A DNA stretch of 64,000 nucleotides from Silene conica (GCA_029255685.2 CM055312.2:50626202-50690201); one strand, 5' to 3'. Positions 19,183 to 33,275 are shown, counted from the first letter of the stretch. The notes: a model not told the origin generated them from the sequence alone. Numbers and translations: made by a program.

Positions 19183-20202
19183 CTAATTATGGAAAAAAAA
19201 GAACCCAAAGTTCTGGAGACAAGTGACTGGGGATTCTTCGCCGCCCAATCTTAGCAAGAAGACTTTGATTAAACAAGATATATTTCGAATACCCAAACCG
19301 CCTTGAGTCTTAGGAGCATTTAAGTTTGTCTTACTACCCCAATGTAGACAATTTCCATTAATATGTCCCTTCCACCAAAATTCTGAAAGACAAGATGAAA
19401 TCTTATCCGACACACTTACCGACATTTTAAATGCAGATAGAGAATAAACTGAGAGTGAAGAAAGAACCGAATTAATAAGACTTAATCTACCAGGTGCAGA
19501 AAGAAACTTATTGTTCCAAGACAAAATACGTTTGCGAACCCTTTCCAGAACACTTGCGAAAATAATCTTCTTAGAAGCTCCAAAATCAGTATCCAAACCC
19601 AAATAAGTATCAATAGGCTGATTATGCCGTATATCAAGAATTCGTAAACATTTTCTGACAACGAAAAGGGTACAATTCGGACTGAAAGAAACAACAGATT
19701 TATCCTTGTTCAGTTGTTGCCTAGACGCCCTAAAATACTTCTTGATAATATTCATCAGAGTCTGACAGTAAGAGAATTTAACCTTTAAAAAGAAAACAGA
19801 GTCATCAGCAAAGAAAAGATGAGAAATAGGCACAACCGTTCTGTTTACCCGAATTCCTTTAATACGATTCAAATTTTCAGCATTCGAAAAGCATTTCGAA
19901 AAGACCTCCGTACACAGAGCAAATATGTAAGGAGAAAGAGGATCTCCCTGACGTAACCCATTCCCAGGCTTAAAAAAAGATCCCGTTTCACCATTGATAA
20001 TAATGCCGTAAGAGACAAAAGTAATGCAATTCATCATCAAATTAATCAGTGAAGGTGGAAAATTCATGAAAAGAAGAGTAGCCTGGATAAAAGACCACTG
20101 CATTCGATCATACGCCTTGCTCATGTCAATTTTAAAAGCCATCTGACCATTCTTTCCATATCTTTTTTTGGCAATATGATGAAATAACTCACGAGAAATC
20201 AA
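19183..20202 (-). pseudogene. LINE reverse transcriptase fragment
   Basis: This 339-residue open stretch of L1-type reverse transcriptase has motif A with FKIDMSKAYDRM, motif B with GLRQGDPLSPYIF, and the catalytic FADD box. It continues through the YLGL region and the GRLSLINSVLSSLSVY thumb segment. The catalytic Asps are present. An upstream in-frame stop near 20220 separates it from its N-terminal part, and it ends abruptly in a T-rich tract near 19190. It is a relic. Confidence 0.88.
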
Positions 20203-20421
20203 AATATTATCATAAATACTTTATCCCGTAACAAATCCATTCTGAAACTCATCAACCAAGATGAGAATATTGCCTTTGATCCGATTAGCAATAAATTTAG
20301 TAACAATTTTGATGATAACATTGCAGAGACTAATCAGACGATATTGACTAACCGAATCAGGAGCCGAAGATTTCGGAATCAGAGCAATAGACGTCCTATT
20401 AAACTCCGAAAGGATAAAACC

Positions 20422-20963
20422 CTAGGAAAGTATATGTAAGACAACATTAGTAACCTTGTCCTTAACAGGAAACCAATATTTTTGATAAAATAAAGCCAGA
20501 ATACCATCAGGACCTGGAGACTTAAGAGGTCCAAGTTGAAAAACGGCCTTCCTAACATTCTGCCTTGTAAAAGGCAAAGAAAGAAAATCTTGATGATCTT
20601 GACTCAACTTATATTTAAGATTTAAGAAAAAATAACGATGTTTTTCAAGATACTCACCAAAAGCTAAAGGTACCAAATTATGACCAAAAGGAGATTTAAA
20701 AGAGGACTAAAAAATGCTTCTGATATTGGCCCCATCATAAACCCATGTATCCTCATTGTTTTTGCTACCAGCTACATAATTTTTGTGTCGCCTCGTCTTG
20801 ACAGAATTAAAAAAGAACTTCATACAGCTATCCCCCTCTTTTAACCAATCTAACTTCGCTCTTTGCTTCCAATAAAGAGCCGCATCCTTATTAAACTCCA
20901 GGTATGCCGCTTGATTTAGAGCATAATCACCCTAATCTTTATCATAAAAAATCTCAGATAGAT
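20422..20963 (-). pseudogene. LINE ORF2 pre-RT and RT N-terminal region
   Basis: The 84-residue open part (20422-20676) contains KSPGPDGI, the conserved block preceding the L1 reverse transcriptase. Further upstream on the minus strand (20700-20963) the translation gives the ALYWKQRAKLDWLKEGDS region, a hallmark segment between endonuclease and RT in plant LINEs, broken by a stop near 20708. Confidence 0.8.
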
Positions 20964-20977
20964 TTTTTCCAGAATAT

Positions 20978-22185
20978 TGATGCGTGTCTATTATATGATG
21001 TTTTAGACCTCATTTCACACGCATTTCAGAGCTCATTTGTGTAGTTTAGGCTATTATTTCCCCTATTTCGTCTACTTTCGTAATTTTATGTGAAATTGCA
21101 TATTAATGCGGAAATGAGTAGATATTGAGCTAAATCTATCACCGAGTGCTTAGCATAGCATTTGACATGAAGAGGATGCTTAAGGAAAGAACTTGGCGCG
21201 CACTTCAAGGCCTGAAAATAGCATAAGCAAGGGTGCGTACATTTTACAAGCTTTAACAAGCAAAGAATCGCTTCACGATATTGCCGCCTGTTTCAAATGG
21301 CTATATCTCGAGTTATAGAGCTGATAATCAAATTATTCCAATTGGAGGTGAAAGCTTATCCTCTTAGTTTTCCGACGCCGCGAGAATCGCTTTATTATCA
21401 TAAGTAACGAACAAATGGCAGCTGGTTTAAGATCGGCGCGCGCTGTAGAATTTGTCAGAATGCATTACTGCACCCTGATCTTTGGTCGATTGACTGGGCA
21501 CAGTGGTCGGTCGACCGATGCACCTGAAGAGCGAGATTTCAAAAGTCAATTTTAAAGATCAGAAGCTTCGACAGACCCGACAACTGGTCGATCGACCAGT
21601 ACCAACGGTCGGCTAGGTAGCATGGACACTTCTCGTAATGAGCTGTACCGTGTCCGACACCGACACTTCACAGACACACGCCGAAACGTGTCGGACACAT
21701 TTAAAGCTGTGTCTAACTTTCTACATTTTTTTGGGCACGTGTCCGACGCATGTCCATGATATTTTCATTGTATTTGAGTCGTGTCCATTGCGTGTCCACA
21801 ATATTTGGTCATCATTTGGGTGAATGATGTTCTTCAGATGAGAAATGCGCTATCGAAAAAGATTAATTAGAATATTGGTTCAGACAATAAATGAAAATGA
21901 GTTATTATCGATACCCGTCATTGAGGGCGTCAAAGATAAAATTTATAATTCCTAAACTTAAACTATATATAGAGTAAGTTAGGGTCGAACCACAAGGAGG
22001 CGTGGGAGATGTTAACTGTTTTATGTTCTAAGTCTTAGGGTAACAAAAGGGGTTTTGTGTTTGATTTGGTTTCAACTAAGTCTAGTAAATAAAACTATAA
22101 CGAAACTGAGAATAAGACATGAATAAGATGATAAAAGATATGTTAGGATGATTGGGTCACTATAGCTACGAATACGATGGCAAAC
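20978..22185. other. Mosaic of unassigned repeat fragments
   Basis: TGATGCGTGTCT at 20978 starts a sequence that looks like an LTR beginning (20978 to about 21630), including inverted-repeat blocks built on GGTCGACCGA and GGTCGATCGACC. About 21640-21800 is rich in GTGTCC/GTGTCGGACAC motifs. About 21890-22185 resembles the untranslated region near the purine tract of Tat/Ogre-type elements (AGGGTCGAACCACAAGGAGG). No coding, no matching second LTR and no target duplication were found. Assignments are by general resemblance only. Confidence 0.4.
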
Positions 22186-23467
22186 TGTAACACCCCCATT
22201 TATTTAAGAGCCTTTAGCAAGACATTCTCAAATAAATAGAGCTGTTACCATCTCGGAATGTCCGAGGTAGTGAATAACAAAGTAAAACAACCAAAGTACT
22301 TTATATAAAAAGTGATAAAATTTAAACTTTGATTATTACAGATATTACATCGTGGAAAAACAAGATACGACTGATGACTCCTCTAGAAGTGATATAGTAC
22401 TAAGTCGGTCCATAGTATGCATCTCACATTCCTGCCCAGCTCCTAGCTCTTCTGTCTCTGACCTGTGGAATCTACTCCCCATTCCGGATCATCGTAGGTG
22501 TACACGAATACACTGTCAACCTCGCGGTTGAGTAGGGTAACACAATAATTATAATGCAACAGTTAAATGATATGCAAATGTCATGACATGCTCGAGCTCA
22601 ATCTCAATCTCAATCTCAAACTCATACTCATACCCGTGCACCAAGCCATACCGAACCTCCCGGCAGACTATAATCGGTCGTCACCGAACACCAGCTCAAT
22701 AGCTGAAAAGACACCAGGCCTGGTCTGCAGAACCACCCTGGGCTTTATATCAGAACAATATCTGATCCACAATATCTCAGTAACCAATGCATATGCATGC
22801 TCATGAATGCCACAATATAAATATTTAATCATGCTATCAAATACCGAAATACTCATGCCATTGCAAATAATCCACAGTCAATCCAACCAATATCATTCTT
22901 ATATAATTCATGCTTGCATCCATCACATATAAGGCAACATCCTTTCATAACACATCACAGAGTAAACATCCATTCATATCAATTCATAAAGTATAGTGTC
23001 AGTGTATCCTACCTAGATAGCAATATAGTCCAAAGCAAACCAGCGAGTAAACAGAATAATGTCACTTCAAAATCGTCACCTAACAATATAATATACGTAA
23101 TTACTCACTAATATAATTACATAAACAATTATTATCTGCCCACTTAAATCAACTTAATTAATTAAACTAATTAATTAGTCAAAACAATTACGCGACTAAA
23201 ATAATACATCAATTATTCAAATTAATTACTTAAATAATATATTACGCATAACGAGACCGTGTCAAAAATGACTACTTCAATTAAATAACCGAACATGGAA
23301 ATATAATCGACTATTGATAACCGTCACATTCTTGTATAAAATATACACAATTTAATAATTAATAACAAGAACAATATATACTAGTTGTAATCATACTAGT
23401 AATAAAGTGTTAACTATTTAACCATAAAAACAACATTAACAACAATAGCATATATAGTCATAATATA

Positions 23468-23520
<53 letters not shown>

Positions 23521-25420
23521 AATGGCATTACAAACCCAGCCCCATAACAAACCAAATTAAACCCACGACATTCTTCTATAAACATAACAGCAGCCCCAAG
23601 CAACTCCTACCCGTACACCCCTCCTTCACGGCTTCACCAACGTCATTCAGGCCACCGCAAGCAACCACCCGAGGTCCCATATTCTCCTATGCACGACCAA
23701 TTACAAAACCAGCATCTGCACCACCACCATAGTTCCCCACAGCCGTTACAAAGTACTGCCCTAACGACCTACGCACAACCGCAAGAAAACAGCGTGTCCT
23801 CTGTTTGATCCGGCAATCGCTACCCCAACGCCTGTCACAACCCTCATAACTTACCCACAAGAGGACGCCCTGCCACGCCTACCACCACACAGCCACCACC
23901 CCTCTCTTTATCCCTAGTGATGAGTAAAGAAAACGAGACAAAACCCACATACAACTCGCGCATCACAACTCTACCCCACTCTGTTTTCTGTTTCCCCGTC
24001 CACCGCCGTCAGAAACCGCCACTTGTAGCCACCACGACCCACTGACTTAACCACTAGACACTAACCCACCATACCCAGGTCAAGTCGAGTCTCAAACCGT
24101 GCTTAAAACAGGTACAACTCCTCGCATCATGTATCCTTGCGCTCGGTAACAACCACGTTCACTACTCTATTGGTGGTTCTCACGGCCACCACCGACCACC
24201 AAGGTTGTCTCCCTACCCCCAGAAACCACCTCCCACTAACCCAGGTTAGACACGAATCACGATGGCTCAGTATATATATATATATATATATTACATAAGT
24301 ATATGCGAGTTTTTTCGAGACCGAACCCGTAACGATAAAGAACATGAAACGATAAGCGATAAATGGCATACCTTATAACGACGGTTAAAATAAACGAAGG
24401 AACTTGCAGAGGGCGAGTAGCGGACATGAAGGAAAAGAGAAGAAGAAGGGAAACAAACGCAAAACCGTTAGAGAAGAAGTAGGAGGAGCGGCGTTATTGT
24501 ATAGTGTATACGTTCTTTTAGGGTTTTCATCAGGAATGAGTTACTATATTATGTTCAAATGCTGATTTGTTCACATGGTAAGTTGAATAAAGTTGAATTT
24601 TCAATGCATATTATTAAATTCCAGGTCTCGTAAATATCCATATTCAACATCGTAAATGCCCGTAGCTAGCCTTCGTAAAAAAAAAAACTCGGCGTTGACT
24701 CTCATTTCCAATACCGTCTCATAATTTTATTATATATAACATGCTCTTTATGAGAAGATAAAACGCACCCAACTTATATAATTATCGTAATATTAAACAC
24801 GCATTATAAATATACTATTATTTCACGATAATAGTACTAGTACAATATCAAGACTACGAGTTTATAAACACCGTCATAATAATGAGAGTAATAGTAAGAA
24901 TAAAACGTAACAACAGCGATAACACAATAATATGAATAATAATAATAGTAAGAATTACCATAATAGTATGTGATAGTAAGAATAATAATAAGGAGAAAAA
25001 TAAAATTTAATAAGAATAATAAGAAGAATAAGAGTAGTAAAAATAATGGAAAAAGGATATATAATAATAAGATAATAACATAAATATTACACTTATTAAG
25101 TTTAAATCATCTCTCGTCAAAAAAAAAAAAACTTTTATTAATATTCCATTTCCACGAGATATGAAGGTATGGGTTATTACAATTAAATTGGTATTTTATA
25201 AATATATTATTAAAATTAAAGAAGTACGAAAGAAATGTCATTTTATGAAATAATCATCAAATATCAAATGATTATGAAATACGAAATAATCATAGAAATA
25301 CGATTTATAAAACAATAACAGTTTACGTAAAATACTTTATAAACATTCTTCATTTTTGAAATACGTGTATAAAACATGGTTTCACTGTCAATGACCGAGG
25401 CTAATATACGGGGTATTACA
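22186..25420 (-). repeat. LARD array LTR1 (3' outer LTR), 3,235 bp
   Basis: On the plus strand it runs from TGTAACACCCCC to GGGGTATTACA. It contains an AAT microsatellite (23468-23518) and a short TA run (24271-24291). A minus-strand TATATAAAG (22299-22307) is a candidate TATA box about 115 bp from the primer-side end. It carries private changes relative to LTR2-5, for example near 23660, 23938 and 24020. Confidence 0.88.
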
Positions 25421-25439
25421 GTCTTCCCTCCTTAAAATG

Positions 25440-25456
25440 AACTTCGTCCCGAAGTT
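25440..25456 (-). promoter_or_regulatory. PPT-proximal hairpin, LARD unit 1, module 1
   Basis: On the plus strand this reads AACTTCG-TCC-CGAAGTT, a perfect 7-bp stem with loop GGA in element sense. It is 19 nt from the LTR, with the purine tract between. Confidence 0.68.
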
Positions 25457-25546
25457 CGCCATCCCGTAACGATAACAAAACACTCCACGGCATAAGACAA
25501 ACACAAGTAGTACATATATGTAAGCTCTAAAACACGAAGTGTTACA

Positions 25547-25582
25547 TTCTATCTCCCTTAAGAAACTTTGTCCTCAAAGTTT
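25547..25582 (-). promoter_or_regulatory. Relic PPT/LTR-start module 2 with AGGA hairpin
   Basis: The hairpin AAACTTTG-TCCT-CAAAGTTT (25563-25582; 8-bp stem, AGGA loop in element sense) is followed on the minus strand by a purine tract AAGGGAGATAGAA and then TGTAACACTT (ending 25546), which mimics an LTR start. The same module recurs in the other three internal regions. Confidence 0.62.
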
Positions 25583-25729
25583 AACATAGGATAGAAGTAC
25601 AAGACACTTAAAGAACTGCAGTATTGACCGAAACATAACAAATTAAACAATAGACTCCATGCATGGCAATCTCAGTTTGCCAATCACAGCACAACACTTA
25701 GCCAGATTGTATACCATCCCGATTTTACA

Positions 25730-25768
25730 ATCCTATCCTACTTAAAACATGGTTACGTCCTCGTAACC
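25730..25768 (-). promoter_or_regulatory. Relic PPT/LTR-start module 3 with AGGA hairpin
   Basis: The hairpin GGTTACG-TCCT-CGTAACC (25751-25768) is followed on the minus strand by a purine-leaning AAGTAGGATAGGAT and then TGTAAAATC. It is the most eroded of the three modules; in unit 4 (near 59760) its stem and loop carry substitutions. Confidence 0.55.
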
Positions 25769-26509
25769 CCATTATAAAATTTCACTTCCATTTCTCAAGA
25801 AGGTCACCGAAACAACAGTCACAATTCATCAGATAAGTTATGTACTTTACACTAGGCAACTAGCATCCGATGTTTAAGAACCAAAACTCTTTTGTCCAAA
25901 ACGTGTTTCGTCGAAAAACAAAATCAGGTAACTAACACTTATCTATACTCTGGAAATTTTAACATAACTTAACATATTTATACCAATGCAAACAATCAAT
26001 AACTCAAAATTCATAATTGACAAATTAAATCATTTCATGCCCATAATCATGTTATAGAAGCAAAATCATATTTTAGAAAAGACATAAGGCAAAATTTAGC
26101 CATAATTAAAACATGGAGCATTGACATATTTCGCAAGATATACACCAATCTTAGACTAGCCAGACAACTTATCATCCCTAAGTATAAATAAGTTAAACCA
26201 ATTGGCTACATTTACCATCTACCCACATTTCATCATTTATCATGAAGCTATTAATATATATGATTTGCAAAATAAGAGGTGTATATAATGTGCAACAGTC
26301 AATATTCAGGCAGGATTTCATCAACACGTAGCTACAGAATTTGTTATGTTGCATACAATCACTACAATTATCAAAGTATCAAACTTTATCATGGATCCTC
26401 ACTTGAAAACATTTTGAAACTTTTGAAACATTGAAGAGGTAATTTTACATGAATCAAAAGACAATTTTACTAGCTACAGATCGAAAACAAAGCTACACGG
26501 AGACATTCT

Positions 26510-26547
<38 letters not shown>

Positions 26548-27690
26548 CCGAAAAGATTGTCCTTGTAAATTTTACCTCATGAATTATGAAAATTTAGCGA
26601 TAAAAGTAAACGAATTCACAAGACTAGCGCTTTCTTAATTCACATGTCAAATAATAATTCAGATTCATTAGGGAACACAGTTTAAATGGCAGCCCGTACA
26701 AACAAGGTAAAGTTCTGGAGATTTCGAAACACAATCATTCATTTTCTAAAACATGTTGACATATCATTTGAAGCATGGAAATCTCGGTGCACCATATTAA
26801 CATGTAATTATCATCTAGAAAACGGTAGAGATTGCGAAACCGAAAATAAAATCAACAAAGTAAATCAATAATCATGTATGTGTAGACAATGCATTAGTTT
26901 CTACCATCGTAACAATCACAACTTATTTAAGTACGTAAATATATCCTAGAAATCACTAAGGTGCTACTTATTAGCAACTCATTACACATATCATTATACA
27001 ATATCTCTACCTAAGGGTTCAGAGATCATATAGCCGCATGCATATTATCATACATGGATTAATATAACATATAAATCTGATCATTCTTATTCAAATACCA
27101 AACAATATATATTACATAGTTACGATAGTCATTTAATAACCAGATATCATATAGACATTTAGAAACACCAAAATCATATGATCATATCGCTCCAAATTAT
27201 TGTTCAATAAATATACATTCATTCTCGGAAAATTTCAATTCAATCATTCAGATCAATCAGCATTTCAATATCAGTCGTATTCTTCTAATGCACATCATCA
27301 TACAAGTCAAGCTTATATTTTAAACTCATATTCAAATTTTCATTTTCTCAATACTTAAAATCATATATCTCAATTAACATTCGATATCAACCTCATGTTT
27401 CACAATCCACATTACCAATGATATTTCACATTATAATTTACCTCGTTCCTTGCCTGCGGAAACGTTAATACAATATAAATATATTGGGTCTTTTCCTTTA
27501 TCCTATATTACCCACGCTCTACATCTCTCAAGGGTGACCAGGTTAGACTGAAAGGGCCAATGGCTTGGTTTGAGGGGGCCCCTAACTCATTCCAGATCCT
27601 GGGGCTCCTAACAGTTACTAGCCTGGGGTTCATTTTATTTGACTCTTCCTATGTTCATTATTTTTCATTTGGTTAGGCCTGAGGATCGTT

Positions 27691-27703
27691 CGCTCTGATA
27701 CCA
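27691..27703 (-). other. Primer binding site, LARD unit 1
   Basis: On the minus strand TGGTATCAGAGCG lies three bases from the LTR end, complementary to initiator tRNA-Met. The same site occurs at 33260-33272, 56125-56137 and 61693-61705. Confidence 0.85.
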
Positions 27704-27706
27704 CTT

Positions 27707-28988
27707 TGTAACACCCCCATTTATTTAAGAGCCTTTAGCAAGACATTCTCAAATAAATAGAGCTGTTACCATCTCGGAATGTCCGAGGTAGTGAATAACA
27801 AAGTAAAACAACCAAAGTACTTTATATAAAAAGTGATAAAATTTAAACTTTGATTATTACAGATATTACATCGTGGAAAAACAAGATACGACTGATGACT
27901 CCTCTAGAAGTGATATAGTACTAAGTCGGTCCATAGTATGCATCTCACATTCCTGCCCAGCTCCTAGCTCTTCTGTCTCTGACCTGTGGAATCTACTCCC
28001 CATTCCGGATCATCGTAGGTGTACACGAATACACTGTCAACCTCGCGGTTGAGTAGGGTAACACAATAATTATAATGCAACAGTTAAATGATATGCAAAT
28101 GTCATGACATGCTCGAGCTCAATCTCAATCTCAATCTCAAACTCATACTCATACACGTGCACCAAGCCATACCGAACCTCCCGGCAGACTATAATCGGTC
28201 GTCACCGAACACCAGCTCAATAGCTGAAAAGACACCAGGCCTGGTCTGCAGAACCACCCTGGGCTTTATATCAGAACAATATCTGATCCACAATATCTCA
28301 GTAACCAATGCATATGCATGCTCATGAATGCCACAATATAAATATTTAATCATGCTATCAAATACCGAAATACTCATGCCATTGCAAATAATCCACAGTC
28401 AATCCAACCAATATCATTCTTATATAATTCATGCTTGCATCCATCACATATAAGGCAACATCCTTTCATAACACATCACAGAGTAAACATCCATTCATAT
28501 CAATTCATAAAGTATAGTGTCAGTGTATCCTACCTAGATAGCAATATAGTCCAAAGCAAACCAGCGAGTAAACAGAATAATGTCACTTCAAAATCGTCAC
28601 CTAACAATATAATATACGTAATTACTCACTAATATAATTACATAAACAATTATTATCTGCCCACTTAAATCAACTTAATTAATTAAACTAATTAATTAGT
28701 CAAAACAATTACGCGACTAAAATAATACATCAATTATTCAAATTAATTACTTAAATAATATATTACGCATAACGAGACCGTGTCAAAAATGACTACTTCA
28801 ATTAAATAACCGAACATGGAAATATAATCGACTATTGATAACCGTCACATTCTTGTATAAAATATACACAATTTAATAATTAATAACAAGAACAATATAT
28901 ACTAGTTGTAATCATACTAGTAATAAAGTGTTAACTATTTAACCATAAAAACAACATTAACAACAATAGCATATATAGTCATAATATA

Positions 28989-29047
<59 letters not shown>

Positions 29048-29796
29048 AATGACATTACAAACCCAGCCCCATAACAAACCAAATTAAACCCATGACATTC
29101 TTCTATAAACATAACAGCAGCCCCAAGCAACTCCTACCCGTACACCCCTCCTTCACGGCTTCACCAACGTCATTCAGGCCACCGCACGCAACCACCCGAG
29201 GTCCCATATTCTCCTATGCACGACCAATTACAAAACCAGCATCTGCACCACCACCATAGTTCCCCACAACCGTTACAAAGTACTGCCCTAACGACCTACG
29301 CACAACCGCAAGAAAACAGCGTGTCCTCTGTTTGATCCGGCAATCGCTACCCCAACGCCTGTCACAACCCTCATAACTTACCCACAAGAGGACGCCCTGC
29401 CACGCCTACCACCACACAGCCACCACCCCTCTCTTTATCCCTAGTGATGAGTAAAGAAAACGAGAGAAAACCCACATACAACTCGCGCATCACAACTCTA
29501 CCCCACTCTGTTTTCTGTTTCCCCGTCCACCGCCGTCAGAAACCGCCACCTGTAGCCACCACGACCCACTGACTTAACCACTAGACACTAACCCACCATA
29601 CCCAGGTCAAGTCGAGTCTCAAACCGTGCTTAAAACAGGTACAACTCCTCGCATCATGTATCCTTGCGCTCGGTAACAACCACGTTCACTACTCTATTGG
29701 TGGTTCTCACGGCCACCACCGACCACCAAGGTTGTCTCCCTACCCCCAGAAACCACCTCCCACTAACCCAGGTTAGACACGAATCACGATGGCTCA

Positions 29797-29870
<74 letters not shown>

Positions 29871-30995
29871 CATAAGTATATGCGAGTTTTTTCGAGACCG
29901 AACCCGTAACGATAAAGAACATGAAACGATAAGCGATAAATGGCATACCTTATAACGACGGTTAAAATAAACGAAGGAACTTGCAGAGGGCGAGTAGAAG
30001 ACATGAAGGAAAAGAGAAGAAGAAGGGAAACAAACGCAAAACCGTAAGAGAAGTAGGAGGAGCGGCGTTATTGTATAGTGTATACGTTCTTTTAGGGTTT
30101 TCATCAGGAATGAGTTACTATATTATGTTCAAATGCTGATTTGTTCACATGGTAAGTTGAATAAAGTTGAATTTTCAATGCATATTATTAAATTCCAGGT
30201 CTCGTAAATATCCATATTCAACATCGTAAATGCCCGTAGCTAGCCTTCGTAAAAAAAAAAACTCGGCGTTGACTCTCATTTCCAATACTGTCTCATAATT
30301 TTATTATATATAACATGCTCTTTATGAGAAGATAAAACGCACCCAACTTATATAATTATCGTAATATTAAACACGCATTATAAATATACTATTATTTCAC
30401 GATAATAGTACTAGTACAATATCAAGACTACGAGTTTATAAACACCGTCATAATAATGAGAGTAATAGTAAGAATAAAACGTAACAACAGCGATAACACA
30501 ATAATATGAATAATAATAATAGTAAGAATTACCATAATAGTATGTGATAGTAAGAATAATAATAAGGAGAAAAATAAAATTTAATAAGAATAATAAGAAG
30601 AATAAGAGTAGTAAAAATAATGGAAAAAGGATATATAATAATAAGATAATAACATAAATATTACACTTATTAAGTTTAAATCATCTCTCGTCAAAAAAAA
30701 AAAAAACTTTTATTAATATTCCATTTCCACGAGATATGAAGGTATGGGTTATTACAATTAAATTGGTATTTTATAAATATATTATTAAAATTAAAGAAGT
30801 ACGAAAGAAATGTCATTTTATGAAATAATCATCAAATATCAAATGATTATGAAATACGAAATAATCATAGAAATACGATTTATAAAACAATAACAGTTTA
30901 CGTAAAATACTTTATAAACATTCTTCATTTTTGAAATACGTGTATAAAACATGGTTTCACTGTCAATGACCGAGGCTAATATACGGGGTATTACA
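27707..30995 (-). repeat. LARD array LTR2 (shared), 3,289 bp
   Basis: It is nearly identical to the other LTRs. It holds the longest TA run of the array (29798-29869, about 72 bp) and an AAT run at 28988-29045. A primer site lies directly to its left and a purine tract directly to its right, showing it is shared by two units. Confidence 0.9.
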
Positions 30996-32084
30996 GTCTT
31001 CCCTCCTTAAAATGAACTTCGTCCCGAAGTTCGCCATCCCGTAACGATAACAAAACACTCCACGGCATAAGACAAACACAAGTAGTACATATATGTAAGC
31101 TCTAAAACACGAAGTGTTACATTCTATCTCCCTTAAGAAACTTTGTCCTCAAAGTTTAACATAGGATAGAAGTACAAGACACTTAAAGAACTGCAGTATT
31201 GACCGAAACATAACAAATTAAACAATAGACTCCATGCATGGCAATCTCAGTTTGCCAATCACAGCACAACACTTAGCCAGATTGTATACCATCCCGATTT
31301 TACAATCCTATCCTACTTAAAACATGGTTACGTCCTCGTAACCCCATTATAAAATTTCACTTCCATTTCTCAAGAAGGTCACCGAAACAACAGTCACAAT
31401 TCATCAGATAAGTTATGTACTTTACACTAGGCAACTAGCATCCGATGTTTAAGAACCAAAACTCTTTTGTCCAAAACGTGTTTCGTCGAAAAACAAAATC
31501 AGGTAACTAACACTTATCTATACTCTGGAAATTTTAACATAACTTAACATATTTATACCAATGCAAACAATCAATAACTCAAAATTCATAATTGACAAAT
31601 TAAATCATTTCATGCCCATAATCATGTTATAGAAGCAAAATCATATTTTAGAAAAGACATAAGGCAAAATTTAGCCATAATTAAAACATGGAGCATTGAC
31701 ATATTTCGCAAGATATACACCAATCTTAGACTAGCCAGACAACTTATCATCCCTAAGTATAAATAAGTTAAACCAATTGGCTACATTTACCATCTACCCA
31801 CATTTCATCATTTATCATGAAGCTATTAATATATATGATTTGCAAAATAAGAGGTGTATATAATGTGCAACAGTCAATATTCAGGCAGGATTTCATCAAC
31901 ACGTAGCTACAGAATTTGTTATGTTGCATACAATCACTACAATTATCAAAGTATCAAACTTTATCATGGATCCTCACTTGAAAACATTTTGAAACTTTTG
32001 AAACATTGAAGTGGTAATTTTACATGAATCAAAAGACAATTTTACTAGCTACAGATCGAAAACAAAGCTACACGGAGACATTCT

Positions 32085-32116
<32 letters not shown>

Positions 32117-33275
32117 CCGAAAAGATTGTCCTTGTAAATTTTACCTCATGAATTATGAAAATTTAACGATAAAAGTAAACGAATTCACAAGACTAGCGCT
32201 TTCTTAATTCACATGTCAAATAATAATTCAGATTCATTAGGGAACACAGTTTAAATGGCAGCCCGTACAAACAAGGTAAAGTTCTGGAGATTTCGAAACA
32301 CAATCATTCATTTTCTAAAACATGTTGACATATCATTTGAAGCATGGAAATCTCGTTGCACCATATTAACATGTAATTATCATCTAGAAAACGGTAGAGA
32401 TTGCGAAACCGAAAATAAAATCAACAAAGTAAATCAATAATCATGTATGTGTAGACAATGCATTAGTTTCTACCATCGTAACAATCACAACTTATTTAAG
32501 TACGTAAATATATCCTAGAAATCACTAAGGTGCTACTTATTAGCAACTCATTACACATATCATTATACAATATCTCTACCTAAGGGTTCAGAGATCATAT
32601 AGCCGCATGCATATTATCATACATGGATTAATATAACATATAAATCTGATCATTCTTATTCAAATACCAAACAATATATATTACATAGTTACGATAGTCA
32701 TTTAATAACCAGATATCATATAGACATTTAGAAACACCAAAATCATATGATCATATCGCTCCAAATTATTGTTCAATAAATATACATTCATTCTCGGAAA
32801 ATTTCAATTCAATCATTCAGATCAATCAGCATTTCAATATCAGTCGTATTCTTCTAATGCACATCATCATACAAGTCAAGCTTATATTTTAAACTCATAT
32901 TCAAATTTTCATTTTCTCAATACTTAAAATCATATATCTCAATTAACATTCGATATCAACCTCATGTTTCACAATCCACATTACCAATGATATTTCACAT
33001 TATAACTTACCTCGTTCCTTGCCTGCGGAAACGTTAATACAATATAAATATATTGGGTCTTTTCCTTTATCCTATATTACCCACGCTCTACATCTCTCAA
33101 GGGTGACCAGGTTAGACTGAAAGGGCCAATGGCTTGGTTTGAGGGGGCCCCTAACTCATTCCAAATCCTGGGGCTCCTAACAGTTACTAGCCTGGGGTTC
33201 ATTTTATTTGACTCTTCCTATGTTCATTATTTTTCATTTGGTTAGGCCTGAGGATCGTTCGCTCTGATACCACTT
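30996..33275 (-). repeat. LARD array internal region 2, 2,280 bp, non-coding
   Basis: It has the same content as internal region 1: three hairpin/purine modules at its left end, a T run at 32088-32116 and the primer site at 33260-33272. It shares derived bases with INT3 and INT4 rather than INT1. Confidence 0.9.

Larger units (their letters stand above)
17137..20977 (-). mobile_element. Decayed L1-type LINE, 5'-truncated
   Basis: Going 5' to 3' on the minus strand, fragments of a plant L1-type ORF2 appear in order: the pre-RT region, reverse transcriptase, thumb/connection segments, a zinc-binding domain and a plant-type RNase H. Endonuclease and ORF1 are missing, so the element is 5'-truncated; its right end abuts another repeat at 20978. 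Stops and frame changes break the frame repeatedly. A hAT-type element (17682-18387) splits the part between the zinc domain and RNase H. It is not functional. Confidence 0.85.
25421..27706 (-). repeat. LARD array internal region 1, 2,286 bp, non-coding
   Basis: From the left it starts with a purine tract (minus strand TTTTAAGGAGGGAAGAC) and ends with the primer site (27691-27703). A T run of about 35 bases lies at 26513-26547. The longest frame (61 residues at 26686-26871) has no recognised motif. It differs from INT2-4 at several shared positions (near 26434, 26597, 27434 and 27594). Confidence 0.87.

Noticed and set aside
29654..30004. Frames with long Ile-Tyr runs and the overlapping 78-residue frame repeated in most LTR copies
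   Set aside because: They cross a TA microsatellite and recur only because the LTR is repeated; the frame is broken in LTR1 and has no domain.
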